Of a stretch of DNA of 9,422 nucleotides, positions 1 through 7,433 are shown piece by piece. A program made the translations under genes and the position numbers. This DNA comes from Rikenella microfusus (lineage in GTDB: Bacteria; Bacteroidota; Bacteroidia; Bacteroidales; SZUA-534), in contig DYQV01000081.1 in NCBI GenBank assembly GCA_020719105.1, forward strand, positions 1-9,422, written 5' to 3'. Under the pieces are notes generated by a model, which was given only the letters and a program-made list of their open reading frames with translations, did no database searches and had not been told where the DNA came from. Every line of letters starts with the position of its first letter. Positions within the stretch are counted from its first letter, which is position 1.

Positions 1-173
1 CTAATGGTTTTCGATATTCTATCCCAAAGTAAAAATAAATCTCAGCATGTAACTATTTTAAAATATCCGATACAAATAGTAAACCTATATATAAAACATG
101 TGTTTTAAATGGATTGTAAATCATAAAAGGGTTAAATTGCATCGTTTTTTTAACAAAATAAATTGAATTCAAA

Positions 174-2384
174 ATGAGAAAACTTTCATTGTCCCTTTTG
201 GGATTTTTACTTACAGTTTCAGTCTTTGTAAAGGCTGACGAAGGTATGTGGCTGCCCCTGCTGATTGAAAAAAATATGGCCACCATGACAGAAATGGGAA
301 TGCAGCTAACTGCTGAGAATATTTATAGTATTAATCAGGCAAGCATTAAAGACGCCATTATTGCTCTCGATAGGGGGAGTTGTACCGGTGAATTAATTTC
401 AGGTGAAGGTCTGGTGCTTACCAACCACCATTGCGGATACGGTGAAATTCAGTCGCACAGTTCGGTAGAGCACGATTATCTTACCGATGGTTTTTGGGCA
501 ATGAGTAAAAAAGAAGAATTAGTAAACCCTAATAAAAAGGCCTCTTTCTTAATCCGGGTTGAAGATGTAACCGAACGGATATTGAAAGCTATTCCAGTAA
601 CTGCCGATCAATCACAACGTAACACTATTGTTGATAGCGTTGGAACTGTTATTGAAAATGAAGCTACCAACGGAAATCATTACGAAGGACGTGTTGAAGG
701 AATGTTTAAAGGGAATTTTTATTACCTCTTTGTTTATGAAACCTTTCTAGACATCCGTCTGGTTGGTGCACCACCCGAATCGATTGGAAAATATGGCGCT
801 GACACCGATAACTGGATGTGGCCCCGTCATACAGGCGATTTTAGCTTGTTCCGCATTTATTGCGGTCCTGATGGTAAACCCGCCAAATATTCTGAAGAAA
901 ATGTACCCTACAAACCCAAACATTTTTTACCCATTTCGCTCGATGGCGTTGAAAAAGGTGATTTTGCTTTTATTATGGGTTATCCGGGAACAACCACACA
1001 TTATATGACGTCGTGGGAAGTAAAAAATGAAATGGAAATTACCAATGCCAACCGCATTAAAATACGGGGATTAAAACAAGATATTTGGCAAGAATTCATG
1101 GATAATAGTGATATAGTGCGCATCCAATATTCTTCAAAATTTGCTCGTTCATCCAATTATTGGAAGTACTCCATTGGCCAAAACAAAGGATTGAAACGAT
1201 TGAATGTAATTGATAAAAAACAAAAATTAGAGGCAGATTTTACACAATGGATGAACCAATCGGAGGCTCGCAAAGTCAATTACGGAAATGCACTGCCTCA
1301 AATTGAAAAAGCCATAGCTGCCAATAGTACTTACGAGTATGCCTTGCAATACTTAGTTGAAACACAATGGTCAGGTGCCGAAGCCTTTAGGTTTGCATTA
1401 AATGCAGCTAATTTGGAAGGGGCCCTTTTAACCCCTGACAGTACCCAACTTATTAAAAAAGCTACCGAAAAGTTACAGGCTGCAGCCGACGCTTTTTTCA
1501 AAAATTACGATGCAGCTACCGATAAAAAAGCTTCAGCAGCCTTACTTAAGCTCTATTTGAAGGAGGTGAAACCAAACTACTATCCTGATTATATTAATAC
1601 TGTATTGGTAAAAAAATACAAAGGCGATGTGGACAAATTCTTAGAAGACCTGTTTAAAAAATCAATTTTTGTTGATCAGGCTAAATTGAATTCTTTTTTA
1701 GCAAAACCCAACGCTAAAACAATAAGTAAAGATCCGGCTTTTATTACCGGTAAAAGTATCAGGGCACAACTTGTAGTTTTGAGTGGAAACATGGAACCTA
1801 ATTATTTGCTAATTGACGAAGGTATGCGTTTGTTTGAGGCCGGATTATTGGAAATGAACCCTGACAAAGCCTACGCTCCGGATGCTAATTCTACCATGCG
1901 TTTAACTTACGGCACCGTTGGTGATTACAGCCCTGCTGATGCTATCCAATATTCCTATTATACTACTTTGGAAGGTGTTATGGAGAAAGAAGATTCCACC
2001 GAACGTGAATTTACTATTCCTGCCAAATTAAAGGATATTTATAACCGAAAAGATTACGGTCCTTATGGCAATGCCGATGGAAGTATGACCGTATGTTTTA
2101 CTACCAACAACGACATTACCGGTGGTAATTCAGGAAGCCCCGTTTTGAATGCAAAAGGGCATCTGATTGGTGCGGCTTTTGATGGCAACTGGGAAGCCAT
2201 GAGCGGCGACATTGCTTTTGAACCCAAACTCCAAAAAACCATTGTGGTTGATATTCGATATGTACTGCTAATAATTGATAAATTTGCTGGTGCTCAAAAC
2301 CTTATCGATGAAATGAATCTGGTTAAAACCCAAGAAAAACCGGCTCTTCCGGTTTTAGATGCTGTAACAGGAATGACCAATTAA
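174..2384 (+). CDS. S46 family serine dipeptidyl-peptidase, DPP7-like
   Basis: A secreted peptidase of family S46 (DPP7/DPP11), which removes dipeptides from the N-terminus of oligopeptides in the periplasm and feeds amino-acid-using Bacteroidota. Residues 1-21 form a signal peptide (basic MRK, hydrophobic core, cleavage at VKA|DEGMW); the mature DEGMW start is typical of S46. The chymotrypsin-like triad is visible: His86 in TNHHCGYG, Asp222 in RHTGDFS (assigned by spacing to known members) and Ser653 in GGNSGSP. The helical domain unique to S46 lies between the Asp and Ser. The residue 18 after the catalytic Ser is Gly671 (FDGNWE). In known enzymes Gly here goes with hydrophobic P1 preference (DPP7) and Arg with acidic P1 (DPP11), so DPP7-like specificity is inferred. 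Length 736 fits the family (about 700-720 plus signal). The ATG at 174 is chosen because it gives the complete signal peptide. No clear promoter is seen upstream; a terminator follows. Confidence 0.95.
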   Translation: MRKLSLSLLGFLLTVSVFVKADEGMWLPLLIEKNMATMTEMGMQLTAENIYSINQASIKDAIIALDRGSCTGELISGEGLVLTNHHCGYGEIQSHSSVEHDYLTDGFWAMSKKEELVNPNKKASFLIRVEDVTERILKAIPVTADQSQRNTIVDSVGTVIENEATNGNHYEGRVEGMFKGNFYYLFVYETFLDIRLVGAPPESIGKYGADTDNWMWPRHTGDFSLFRIYCGPDGKPAKYSEENVPYKPKHFLPISLDGVEKGDFAFIMGYPGTTTHYMTSWEVKNEMEITNANRIKIRGLKQDIWQEFMDNSDIVRIQYSSKFARSSNYWKYSIGQNKGLKRLNVIDKKQKLEADFTQWMNQSEARKVNYGNALPQIEKAIAANSTYEYALQYLVETQWSGAEAFRFALNAANLEGALLTPDSTQLIKKATEKLQAAADAFFKNYDAATDKKASAALLKLYLKEVKPNYYPDYINTVLVKKYKGDVDKFLEDLFKKSIFVDQAKLNSFLAKPNAKTISKDPAFITGKSIRAQLVVLSGNMEPNYLLIDEGMRLFEAGLLEMNPDKAYAPDANSTMRLTYGTVGDYSPADAIQYSYYTTLEGVMEKEDSTEREFTIPAKLKDIYNRKDYGPYGNADGSMTVCFTTNNDITGGNSGSPVLNAKGHLIGAAFDGNWEAMSGDIAFEPKLQKTIVVDIRYVLLIIDKFAGAQNLIDEMNLVKTQEKPALPVLDAVTGMTN

Positions 2385-2403
2385 CTTTTAATTATAACTA
2401 TAC

Positions 2404-2433
2404 AAAAAAGGTGCTACTAGGGCACCTTTTTTT
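2404..2433 (+). terminator. Rho-independent terminator of the S46 peptidase gene
   Basis: GGTGC (2410-2414) pairs with GCACC (2422-2426) around a 7-nt loop. The stem is extended by six A:T pairs (2404-2409 with 2427-2432), and the 3' arm is a run of seven T. It begins 20 bp after the peptidase stop codon. The A-run before the stem means it could also work on the other strand, but no gene on the minus strand needs it. Confidence 0.9.
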
Positions 2434-2648
2434 GTTTCAGCTATCTGCATCATTCGACAAACACCGAATTCCTTTTCAATTATAGAATAAGACTTTTCAG
2501 ATTTTCTGATAATTCCATTCAATAACTCATTATTTTTAAAAAATAGTTTCTTTTTTATAATCTAGATTCTCTATGTTTTGTACCTTTATCCATAATCCGT
2601 TTGAAAAATCATATTGGCGCTGCAAATAGTTAAAGAATACCTACTTAA

Positions 2649-2656
2649 TAAATTTG
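2649..2656 (+). promoter_or_regulatory. Bacteroidota -7 promoter box (TAAATTTG)
   Basis: A perfect match to the Bacteroidota -7 consensus TAnnTTTG, 56 bp before the ATG at 2713, which would give a leader of about 50 nt. No good -33 TTTG is seen at the expected distance (about 19-20 bp upstream), so this is a half-supported promoter. The rest of the 319-bp gap 2385-2703 is AT-rich and holds only the terminator at 2404-2433; I see no gene in it. Confidence 0.45.
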
Positions 2657-2712
2657 TTTTTAATATTCAATAATAATTTAGTGCTAATCAAAAAACTAAA
2701 ATTTTGAAGCCT

Positions 2713-3486
2713 ATGAAAAAATCAGTAATTATTTTTTGTTGCATAGTACTTTTTTTGCCGAATGCCCATAGTTTGGGACTTGGCCAAAGTGCTGGAGATA
2801 ACCGCTTTTACTTTGGAGCAAAAGGAGGCTTAGTATCTAGCGTATTTGCTCAGGATTTTCAAAAGATGGAAACTACCGAAAGCAGAACGGGATTCTCCCT
2901 TGGAGTATTTGCCGGGTATCAAATTTCTGACTTTATTGGATTGTCCGTTGAGGCTCTTTATGTGAAAGAAGGAACCATGCATCTGGATCCAAACTATATT
3001 TATTTTTACAATGGCATTAGCTCCAGTGAAACATACTCTCAGAGTATTACCATACAGCGGGTTAATTCAAATATTGTTCTTCATAATTTTGAGTTCCCTG
3101 TATTAGCCTGCTTTTCGTTGCCAAAATTAGGTTCATTGAATGCTAAATTATTTGCGGGTGGTTCCTTCGATTTAATATATAATGCCTACGCTTATAATTT
3201 GTTATCGGTTACTTCGAACAACACCAATCCCAGTACTTCTTATGTTTTATCCGATAGATACTACGATAATGTTACGAGTAGCTTTGCCGCTTATAACCTA
3301 AGTGGAATACTTGGAATTGGTTTTGAATATGGAGCATATTGTGTTGATATCAGGTATAAATTAGGTTTCGTTCCAATTAACAATATGGCAACATACAATC
3401 TCCAAAATCAGTATAAAGCTGATTTTACCAGTAATGCGCTCATAATATCCGTTGGTGTAAATATGATAGAATTGTTTAATAAATAA
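2713..3486 (+). CDS. Outer-membrane beta-barrel protein, PorT-like
   Basis: A 257-residue predicted outer-membrane barrel of the broad PorT-like/OMP_b-brl_2 type common in Bacteroidota; its specific role is unknown. The start is placed at ATG 2713, which gives a clean signal peptide (MKKSVIIFCC..., cleavage near AHS20|L21). An in-frame TTG at 2704 would add only MKP and is less likely. After the signal, alternating hydrophobic/polar strands are visible: FYFGAKGGL (32-40), GFSLGVFAGYQ (60-70), FIGLSVEALYVKEGT (74-88), HNFEFPVLACFSL (124-136), LNAKLFAGGSFDLIY (142-156), LSGILGIGFEY (196-206) and LIISVGVNMI (243-252). A strand pair containing a FEFPVL-like element followed by an FAGG-like turn is usual in this family. 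The lipoprotein gene follows after 15 bp, so the two are probably co-transcribed and may form one envelope complex. The barrel family is recognised by pattern, not by a close match. Confidence 0.8.
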   Translation: MKKSVIIFCCIVLFLPNAHSLGLGQSAGDNRFYFGAKGGLVSSVFAQDFQKMETTESRTGFSLGVFAGYQISDFIGLSVEALYVKEGTMHLDPNYIYFYNGISSSETYSQSITIQRVNSNIVLHNFEFPVLACFSLPKLGSLNAKLFAGGSFDLIYNAYAYNLLSVTSNNTNPSTSYVLSDRYYDNVTSSFAAYNLSGILGIGFEYGAYCVDIRYKLGFVPINNMATYNLQNQYKADFTSNALIISVGVNMIELFNK

Positions 3487-3501
3487 CATAAATAGTTAAC
3501 T

Positions 3502-5466
3502 ATGAAAAAAATAACAACCTTTTCAACTGTTGCTTTATTATTTGCCTTGGTATTAACCAATGCGTGTAAAAAAGAAGAATTCTCCGAGGATGATGCCATT
3601 CAATTAATCAACAACAATACGATGATTGCTGATTCTATGGCTAATGCTGTTTTCTTTACCATTAAAGTGGTTGATGCATCAACCGATTTTTCCTATAAAT
3701 CGGCAAGCACAACTGAAAACTTAAATGGATTGGGTGGTGCTACAATTATTGTAAAAACCCACAGTTCCATGGATACGGCTATAACAGGCACCGATGGTTC
3801 GGCAACCTTTGATAACTTGCGGGCTGGTTCCTACTCTGTACACATTGATGTTGCCAATTACACTTCCGTTGATTTTATTGCCAATGCAGCAGTTAACGGA
3901 TATTTTAGTGTCCAAATCCCTGTTTTATCTACTATTCCTGCAAATCAAATGACGGTTACTGGGGTTGTAAGCTATGAAACCGATTTGCTAAATACAGCTC
4001 AGGAGGTTGCCAATGGTGCTACTGTTTTGGTTGAACCCGACATTGAGTCTTTCTTTAATAATGTAGTTGGGGTATCAAATTTTACCTACTCAGGATACAC
4101 TACTTCATTTACTACCGATGCCAATGGGGTTTATACAGCAACTCTTCCTTCCGACAAGGCAGGAAAGCTTACTTACGACATTTCAGTACCCACTTTTGAA
4201 ACCAATCAGGTGCTCATGCTAAACACGTTGAACGGAGTTATTGCTAATGGCCCTGGAAATTCTGCAAAAACGGTAACCACAAGGTTTGGTACCAGCATGA
4301 CATCCGCAACCTCCGTACCGGTTGTTAATCCGGTTTACTGTGTGTTTGGTGCTCCCACCCATGCCGTTAATGCCGCTGTACTTCAAGCTGAAATATACAA
4401 CCCCAAATCCTTTGTTTCAGTCCATGTTAATTCTTCAGGTAGAGGATATACCGATGGAGCAAGATTCACTAAAGTGGCACCCACAGGTGGAAGCGATGCG
4501 GTCTTTCAAATTAGGACCGACAATTATGGACTGAATAAAGTGGAATACATTGATGTAATATCAGATGGAAGCGGGTTTGCAAATACCACCCTTAATTTGG
4601 CATTCCAACAGCAGGATCCGAATTGGGAAGTAAGTTCCGTAAGTGGAGGAGCTATAACCGGTATCGATAGAATTAGTAGCGGAAGCATTGATGGACGCGG
4701 AAGGTTTTTAACCAATAATCCAAATAATTTTTCTTTATCGGTTGCCGGCGGAACAAATGCCTCAATTAGCATATCCGGTTTTACGGCCACTGACTTAGGT
4801 TTTCGAATCAATGGTTTTAATGTAAGCAACGGAGGAACCGGATATACCGTTGGCGATAAAATTTCCGTTTCCATTGTTGCAGCAAATGTAACTGAAGCAA
4901 TAGCTACGGGTCATTTATCCAATTCTTTGGTAACCAATATTTTAGTTACTAATTCAGGGGCAGGATATCCAGTGAATTCGGTGCAACCTATTAAATTCAG
5001 TTATGGTGATGCCACTGCTGACGCATATATCGACAATTTTGGTAGGGTGGCGCAGGTAATTGTTTTGGGTGGAAGTCCAAATTATGTAGCTTTACCCACT
5101 GTTACCATTGATTATGATTTAAACAATAAAACGGCTACTGCCGATGTTGACGTGCAGGATGGTGAAGTAAAAAATGTAGTTAATTTAGATGGTGGCAAAG
5201 GGTATGATTTAGTGCCAACATTAATATTCTACAGTCAATATGCAACAGGTAACCCTGAAATAGATGTAGATACTGATGTTACTATTAATTCAGCTCCACC
5301 CTATTCCGTAAATTCTGTTACGGTTAATTCAAGTGTTGGATTAATTAGCAAAAACATGAGTTCAGTTAATGGAGCAGGAGTTATTTCTAATTTAAAGTCG
5401 GTACCAGGTGGCAAGGAATACCGTAACTTTTATTTAGGTACAGGTGTGCGGACTGCCGGCGAATAA
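3502..5466 (+). CDS. Predicted surface lipoprotein with degenerate ~40-aa Gly-Tyr repeats
   Basis: A 654-residue protein whose specific function I do not recognise. The N-terminus is a lipoprotein signal (basic MKK, hydrophobic core, Cys22 in LTNAC). The residues after Cys22 are KKEE, which resembles the K-(D/E)2 lipoprotein export signal that sends Bacteroidota lipoproteins to the cell surface. Residues about 75-140 look like a carboxypeptidase-regulatory/SdrD-B-type beta-sandwich (GGATIIVKT, TGTDGSATFDNLRAGSYSV). Residues about 150-240 look like a second such domain (VTGVVSYET, TTDANGVYTATLP). From about 305 to the end the chain is made of units with a Gly-rich turn, a Tyr/Phe and a beta strand, with centres at Tyr316, Phe359, about 399, Tyr448, Tyr489, Tyr528 and Tyr568, and a weaker one at Tyr640. 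There is no catalytic motif and no T9SS C-terminal domain. It is the second gene of a unit with the barrel protein and ends at a strong terminator. Adhesion, glycan binding or scaffolding is possible but unproven. Confidence 0.85.
   Translation: MKKITTFSTVALLFALVLTNACKKEEFSEDDAIQLINNNTMIADSMANAVFFTIKVVDASTDFSYKSASTTENLNGLGGATIIVKTHSSMDTAITGTDGSATFDNLRAGSYSVHIDVANYTSVDFIANAAVNGYFSVQIPVLSTIPANQMTVTGVVSYETDLLNTAQEVANGATVLVEPDIESFFNNVVGVSNFTYSGYTTSFTTDANGVYTATLPSDKAGKLTYDISVPTFETNQVLMLNTLNGVIANGPGNSAKTVTTRFGTSMTSATSVPVVNPVYCVFGAPTHAVNAAVLQAEIYNPKSFVSVHVNSSGRGYTDGARFTKVAPTGGSDAVFQIRTDNYGLNKVEYIDVISDGSGFANTTLNLAFQQQDPNWEVSSVSGGAITGIDRISSGSIDGRGRFLTNNPNNFSLSVAGGTNASISISGFTATDLGFRINGFNVSNGGTGYTVGDKISVSIVAANVTEAIATGHLSNSLVTNILVTNSGAGYPVNSVQPIKFSYGDATADAYIDNFGRVAQVIVLGGSPNYVALPTVTIDYDLNNKTATADVDVQDGEVKNVVNLDGGKGYDLVPTLIFYSQYATGNPEIDVDTDVTINSAPPYSVNSVTVNSSVGLISKNMSSVNGAGVISNLKSVPGGKEYRNFYLGTGVRTAGE
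4414..5247 (+). repeat. Protein-level tandem repeats (~40 aa) inside the lipoprotein
   Basis: Residues about 305-582 of the lipoprotein hold seven degenerate units with the shape (G)xVxxVxVxxGGxGYxxxPTVxI. Clear copies are at residues 443-458 (NGGTGYTVGDKISVSI), 484-500 (NSGAGYPVNS...), 522-538 (LGGSPNYVALPTVTIDY) and 562-577 (LDGGKGYDLVPTLIFY). Weaker copies are at 311-323, 355-368 and about 392-402. Spacing between the Tyr/Phe anchors is 43, 40, 49, 41, 39 and 40 residues. The repeat is not visible as nucleotide identity, so the units are old and diverged. Confidence 0.7.
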
Positions 5467-5487
5467 ATACAGTATTTCATAGTACAA

Positions 5488-5526
5488 GTAATTCCGCTTT
5501 GTAATGGGCGGAATTACATTTTTTTT
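5488..5526 (+). terminator. Rho-independent terminator of the barrel/lipoprotein unit
   Basis: A perfect 10-bp stem GTAATTCCGC (5488-5497) / GCGGAATTAC (5508-5517) with a 10-nt loop is followed by one A and eight T (5519-5526). It starts 22 bp after the lipoprotein stop. It stops + strand transcription just before the convergent uvrC stop codon at 5534-5536. Read on the minus strand the same stem has no T-run after it, so it is a poor terminator for uvrC. Confidence 0.92.
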
Positions 5527-5533
5527 AACCCTT

Positions 5534-7360
5534 TTAGGGGTTACCCTCACTCAATGACTCAAAAAAATGCTTCACAATAGCTGCTTTTGCCTTACCAATA
5601 ATCGTTTCCAGCTCTTCCATACTAGCGGTCTTTATTGCCTCAATGCTTTTAAAATTTCCCAATAATAGCTCTACCGTTTTTGGACCAATACCCTCAATTC
5701 CATCGAGTTCAGAAGTTATAAAGTTTTTTGAGCGCTTTTGCCGGTGAAAACTAATACCAAAACGGTGCGATTCGTTGCGAATGTGTTGAATTATCTTAAG
5801 GGTCTCACTGTTTTTATCCAGATATATGGGAACTGAATCGCCCGGAAAATATATTTCCTCCAGTCGTTTGGCAATGCCAATTATGGCTACTTTACCAATT
5901 AAATCAAGTTTGCCGAGGCTTTTTACTGCAGCACCCAACTGCCCTTTACCCCCATCAATTACAATGAGTTGCGGCAAGGGTTGGTTTTCTTCCAATGTTC
6001 GGTGGAACCTCCGGTAAATGATTTCTTCCATTGAGGCAAAATCGTCAGGGCCCTCCACCGTTTTTACATTAAAATGACGGTAATCGCGCTTGCTGGGAAT
6101 GCCATTTTTAAAGACGACACAAGATGCAACCGGATTTGTGCCTTGAATGTTTGAATTATCGAACCCTTCAATATGTGTGGGAAACTGCTTAAGCCTCAAA
6201 TCCTTTTTCATGGTTTCCATAATCCGATCTACCCTCTTCTGTGGACTTCGATTCATCTCGTCTTTTTTCTTTTCCTGCTTAAAATAAAAAGCGTTTCGCA
6301 TACTTAAATCCAAGAGTTTCTTTTTGTCACCACGCTGGGGAACTAAAAACGAGACATTTTCAATAGAAAAATCGAGCTCAAATGGCACCAATATTTCACG
6401 CGAAGTGCTCATGAGCCGTTGTCTTATTTCGGTAATCGCAGTTAGCAACAACGACTCTTTTTCTTCATCCACTCTTTTTACAATTTCTAACGTATGTACT
6501 TGAATAATAGCTCCATTTACCACTTTCAGAAAGTTTACGTAAGCACTGTTTTCGTCCTCAACGTACGAAAATACATCTACATTGTGGATGGTTGGGCTAA
6601 CAATAGTAGATTTGCTTTGGTAGTTCTCCAGATGGTTCAGTTTTTCTTTAAGTTTTTGAGCCTCCTCAAACCGATACTCACTGCTCATTTGAGCCATCTT
6701 TTCTTTTAATATCTTTATAACCTGCCCAATATTGCCTTTTAAAATGTCTTTAATATCGTTGATGTTTTGCAGATAATCGGCTTCCGTTTGTTCCCCAATA
6801 CAGGGACCTAAACAATTGCCTATATGGTATTCCAAGCAAACTTTGTACTTTGCTTTTTGAATGGCTGCAGGTTCCAAATTCAACGTGCAATTTCGTAAAG
6901 GATAAAGCTGTCTCATAAAATCCATCATGGTATGTAGCGTCCGTCCTGAAGTATAGGGACCAAAATAGGTGGAACCGTCACGGATAAAAGTACGCGTGGT
7001 AAATACCCGTGGATATTTTTCGTTTTTGATGCAAATCCATGGGAACGTCTTATCGTCCTTAAGCATTGCATTATATCTAGGCTGGTATTTTTTTATCAGA
7101 TTGTTTTCCAGCAAAAGGGCATCTTGTTCCGAATCCACTACAATATGCTTTATTTCAGCAATTTTGCGAACTAAAACCCTTGTTTTTGCGCTATCGTGGT
7201 ATTTGGTAAAGTACGAAGAAACTCTTTTTTTTAGGTTCTTGGCTTTACCAACATAAATAATGGTGCCATCGGCATCAAAATATTGATACACCCCAGGATT
7301 ATCGGGCAACAAAGCTACTTTTTCTTTAAGTACTTCAATATGTTTATCGTCGGAACTCAT
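5534..7360 (-). CDS. uvrC: Excinuclease ABC subunit C
   Basis: UvrC makes both incisions around a DNA lesion in the UvrABC nucleotide excision repair pathway. All expected parts are present in 608 residues. The N-terminal GIY-YIG nuclease (3' incision) spans about 16-95, with GVY23-25, YVG36-38, Arg46 and metal-binding Glu85 in LLLENNLIK. Four cysteines, 158, 175, 183 and 187, match the 4Fe-4S ligands described in E. coli UvrC; the last three have the same spacing. A UVR motif that contacts UvrB lies at about 213-248 (SSEYRFEEAQKLKEKL). The RNase H-like nuclease (5' incision) contains GFDNSN with Asp401, VIDGGKGQ with Asp469, and His532 in ESHRFG. Tandem helix-hairpin-helix DNA-binding motifs span about 553-597 (IEGIGPKTVELLL). 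The ATG at 7360 gives the usual N-terminus. The gene is divergent from tsaE and convergent with the lipoprotein gene; no strong terminator or promoter of its own is seen. Confidence 0.98.
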   Translation of the reverse strand: MSSDDKHIEVLKEKVALLPDNPGVYQYFDADGTIIYVGKAKNLKKRVSSYFTKYHDSAKTRVLVRKIAEIKHIVVDSEQDALLLENNLIKKYQPRYNAMLKDDKTFPWICIKNEKYPRVFTTRTFIRDGSTYFGPYTSGRTLHTMMDFMRQLYPLRNCTLNLEPAAIQKAKYKVCLEYHIGNCLGPCIGEQTEADYLQNINDIKDILKGNIGQVIKILKEKMAQMSSEYRFEEAQKLKEKLNHLENYQSKSTIVSPTIHNVDVFSYVEDENSAYVNFLKVVNGAIIQVHTLEIVKRVDEEKESLLLTAITEIRQRLMSTSREILVPFELDFSIENVSFLVPQRGDKKKLLDLSMRNAFYFKQEKKKDEMNRSPQKRVDRIMETMKKDLRLKQFPTHIEGFDNSNIQGTNPVASCVVFKNGIPSKRDYRHFNVKTVEGPDDFASMEEIIYRRFHRTLEENQPLPQLIVIDGGKGQLGAAVKSLGKLDLIGKVAIIGIAKRLEEIYFPGDSVPIYLDKNSETLKIIQHIRNESHRFGISFHRQKRSKNFITSELDGIEGIGPKTVELLLGNFKSIEAIKTASMEELETIIGKAKAAIVKHFFESLSEGNP

Positions 7361-7382
7361 GCCTGCAAATCAACTAAAAATA

Positions 7383-7413
7383 TCTGTATTTTAGGGAACA
7401 AAATGTATATTTG
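7383..7413 (+). promoter_or_regulatory. Bacteroidota promoter for tsaE (TCTG-N19-TATATTTG)
   Basis: TATATTTG at 7406-7413 matches the -7 consensus TAnnTTTG exactly. TCTG at 7383-7386 is a 3-of-4 match to the -33 TTTG at a 19-bp spacing. Transcription would start about 14 nt before the tsaE ATG at 7434. It lies in the 73-bp gap shared with the divergent uvrC. On the minus strand only an imperfect TACATTTTG (one base too long) is seen for uvrC. Confidence 0.65.
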
Positions 7414-7433
7414 TACACAAACTGGCCATAAAA

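Noticed and set aside
1..173. Possible promoter or upstream gene end before the S46 peptidase
   Set aside because: I found no TAnnTTTG box with a fitting -33 element and no coding tail; the stretch is simply AT-rich.
53..286. A 77-codon minus-strand frame upstream of and overlapping the S46 gene
   Set aside because: It overlaps the signal peptide region of the peptidase and its translation shows no domain or signal; it is most likely chance in AT-rich DNA.
2704..2712. An in-frame TTG at 2704 as start of the barrel protein
   Set aside because: The ATG at 2713 gives a compact MKKS signal peptide typical of Bacteroidota; the upstream TTG adds only three residues including a Pro and breaks the usual signal N-region.
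4524..4874. A 116-codon open frame on the minus strand inside the lipoprotein gene
   Set aside because: It lies wholly within a well-supported coding frame, has a proline- and leucine-rich shadow composition and no recognisable domain or start context.
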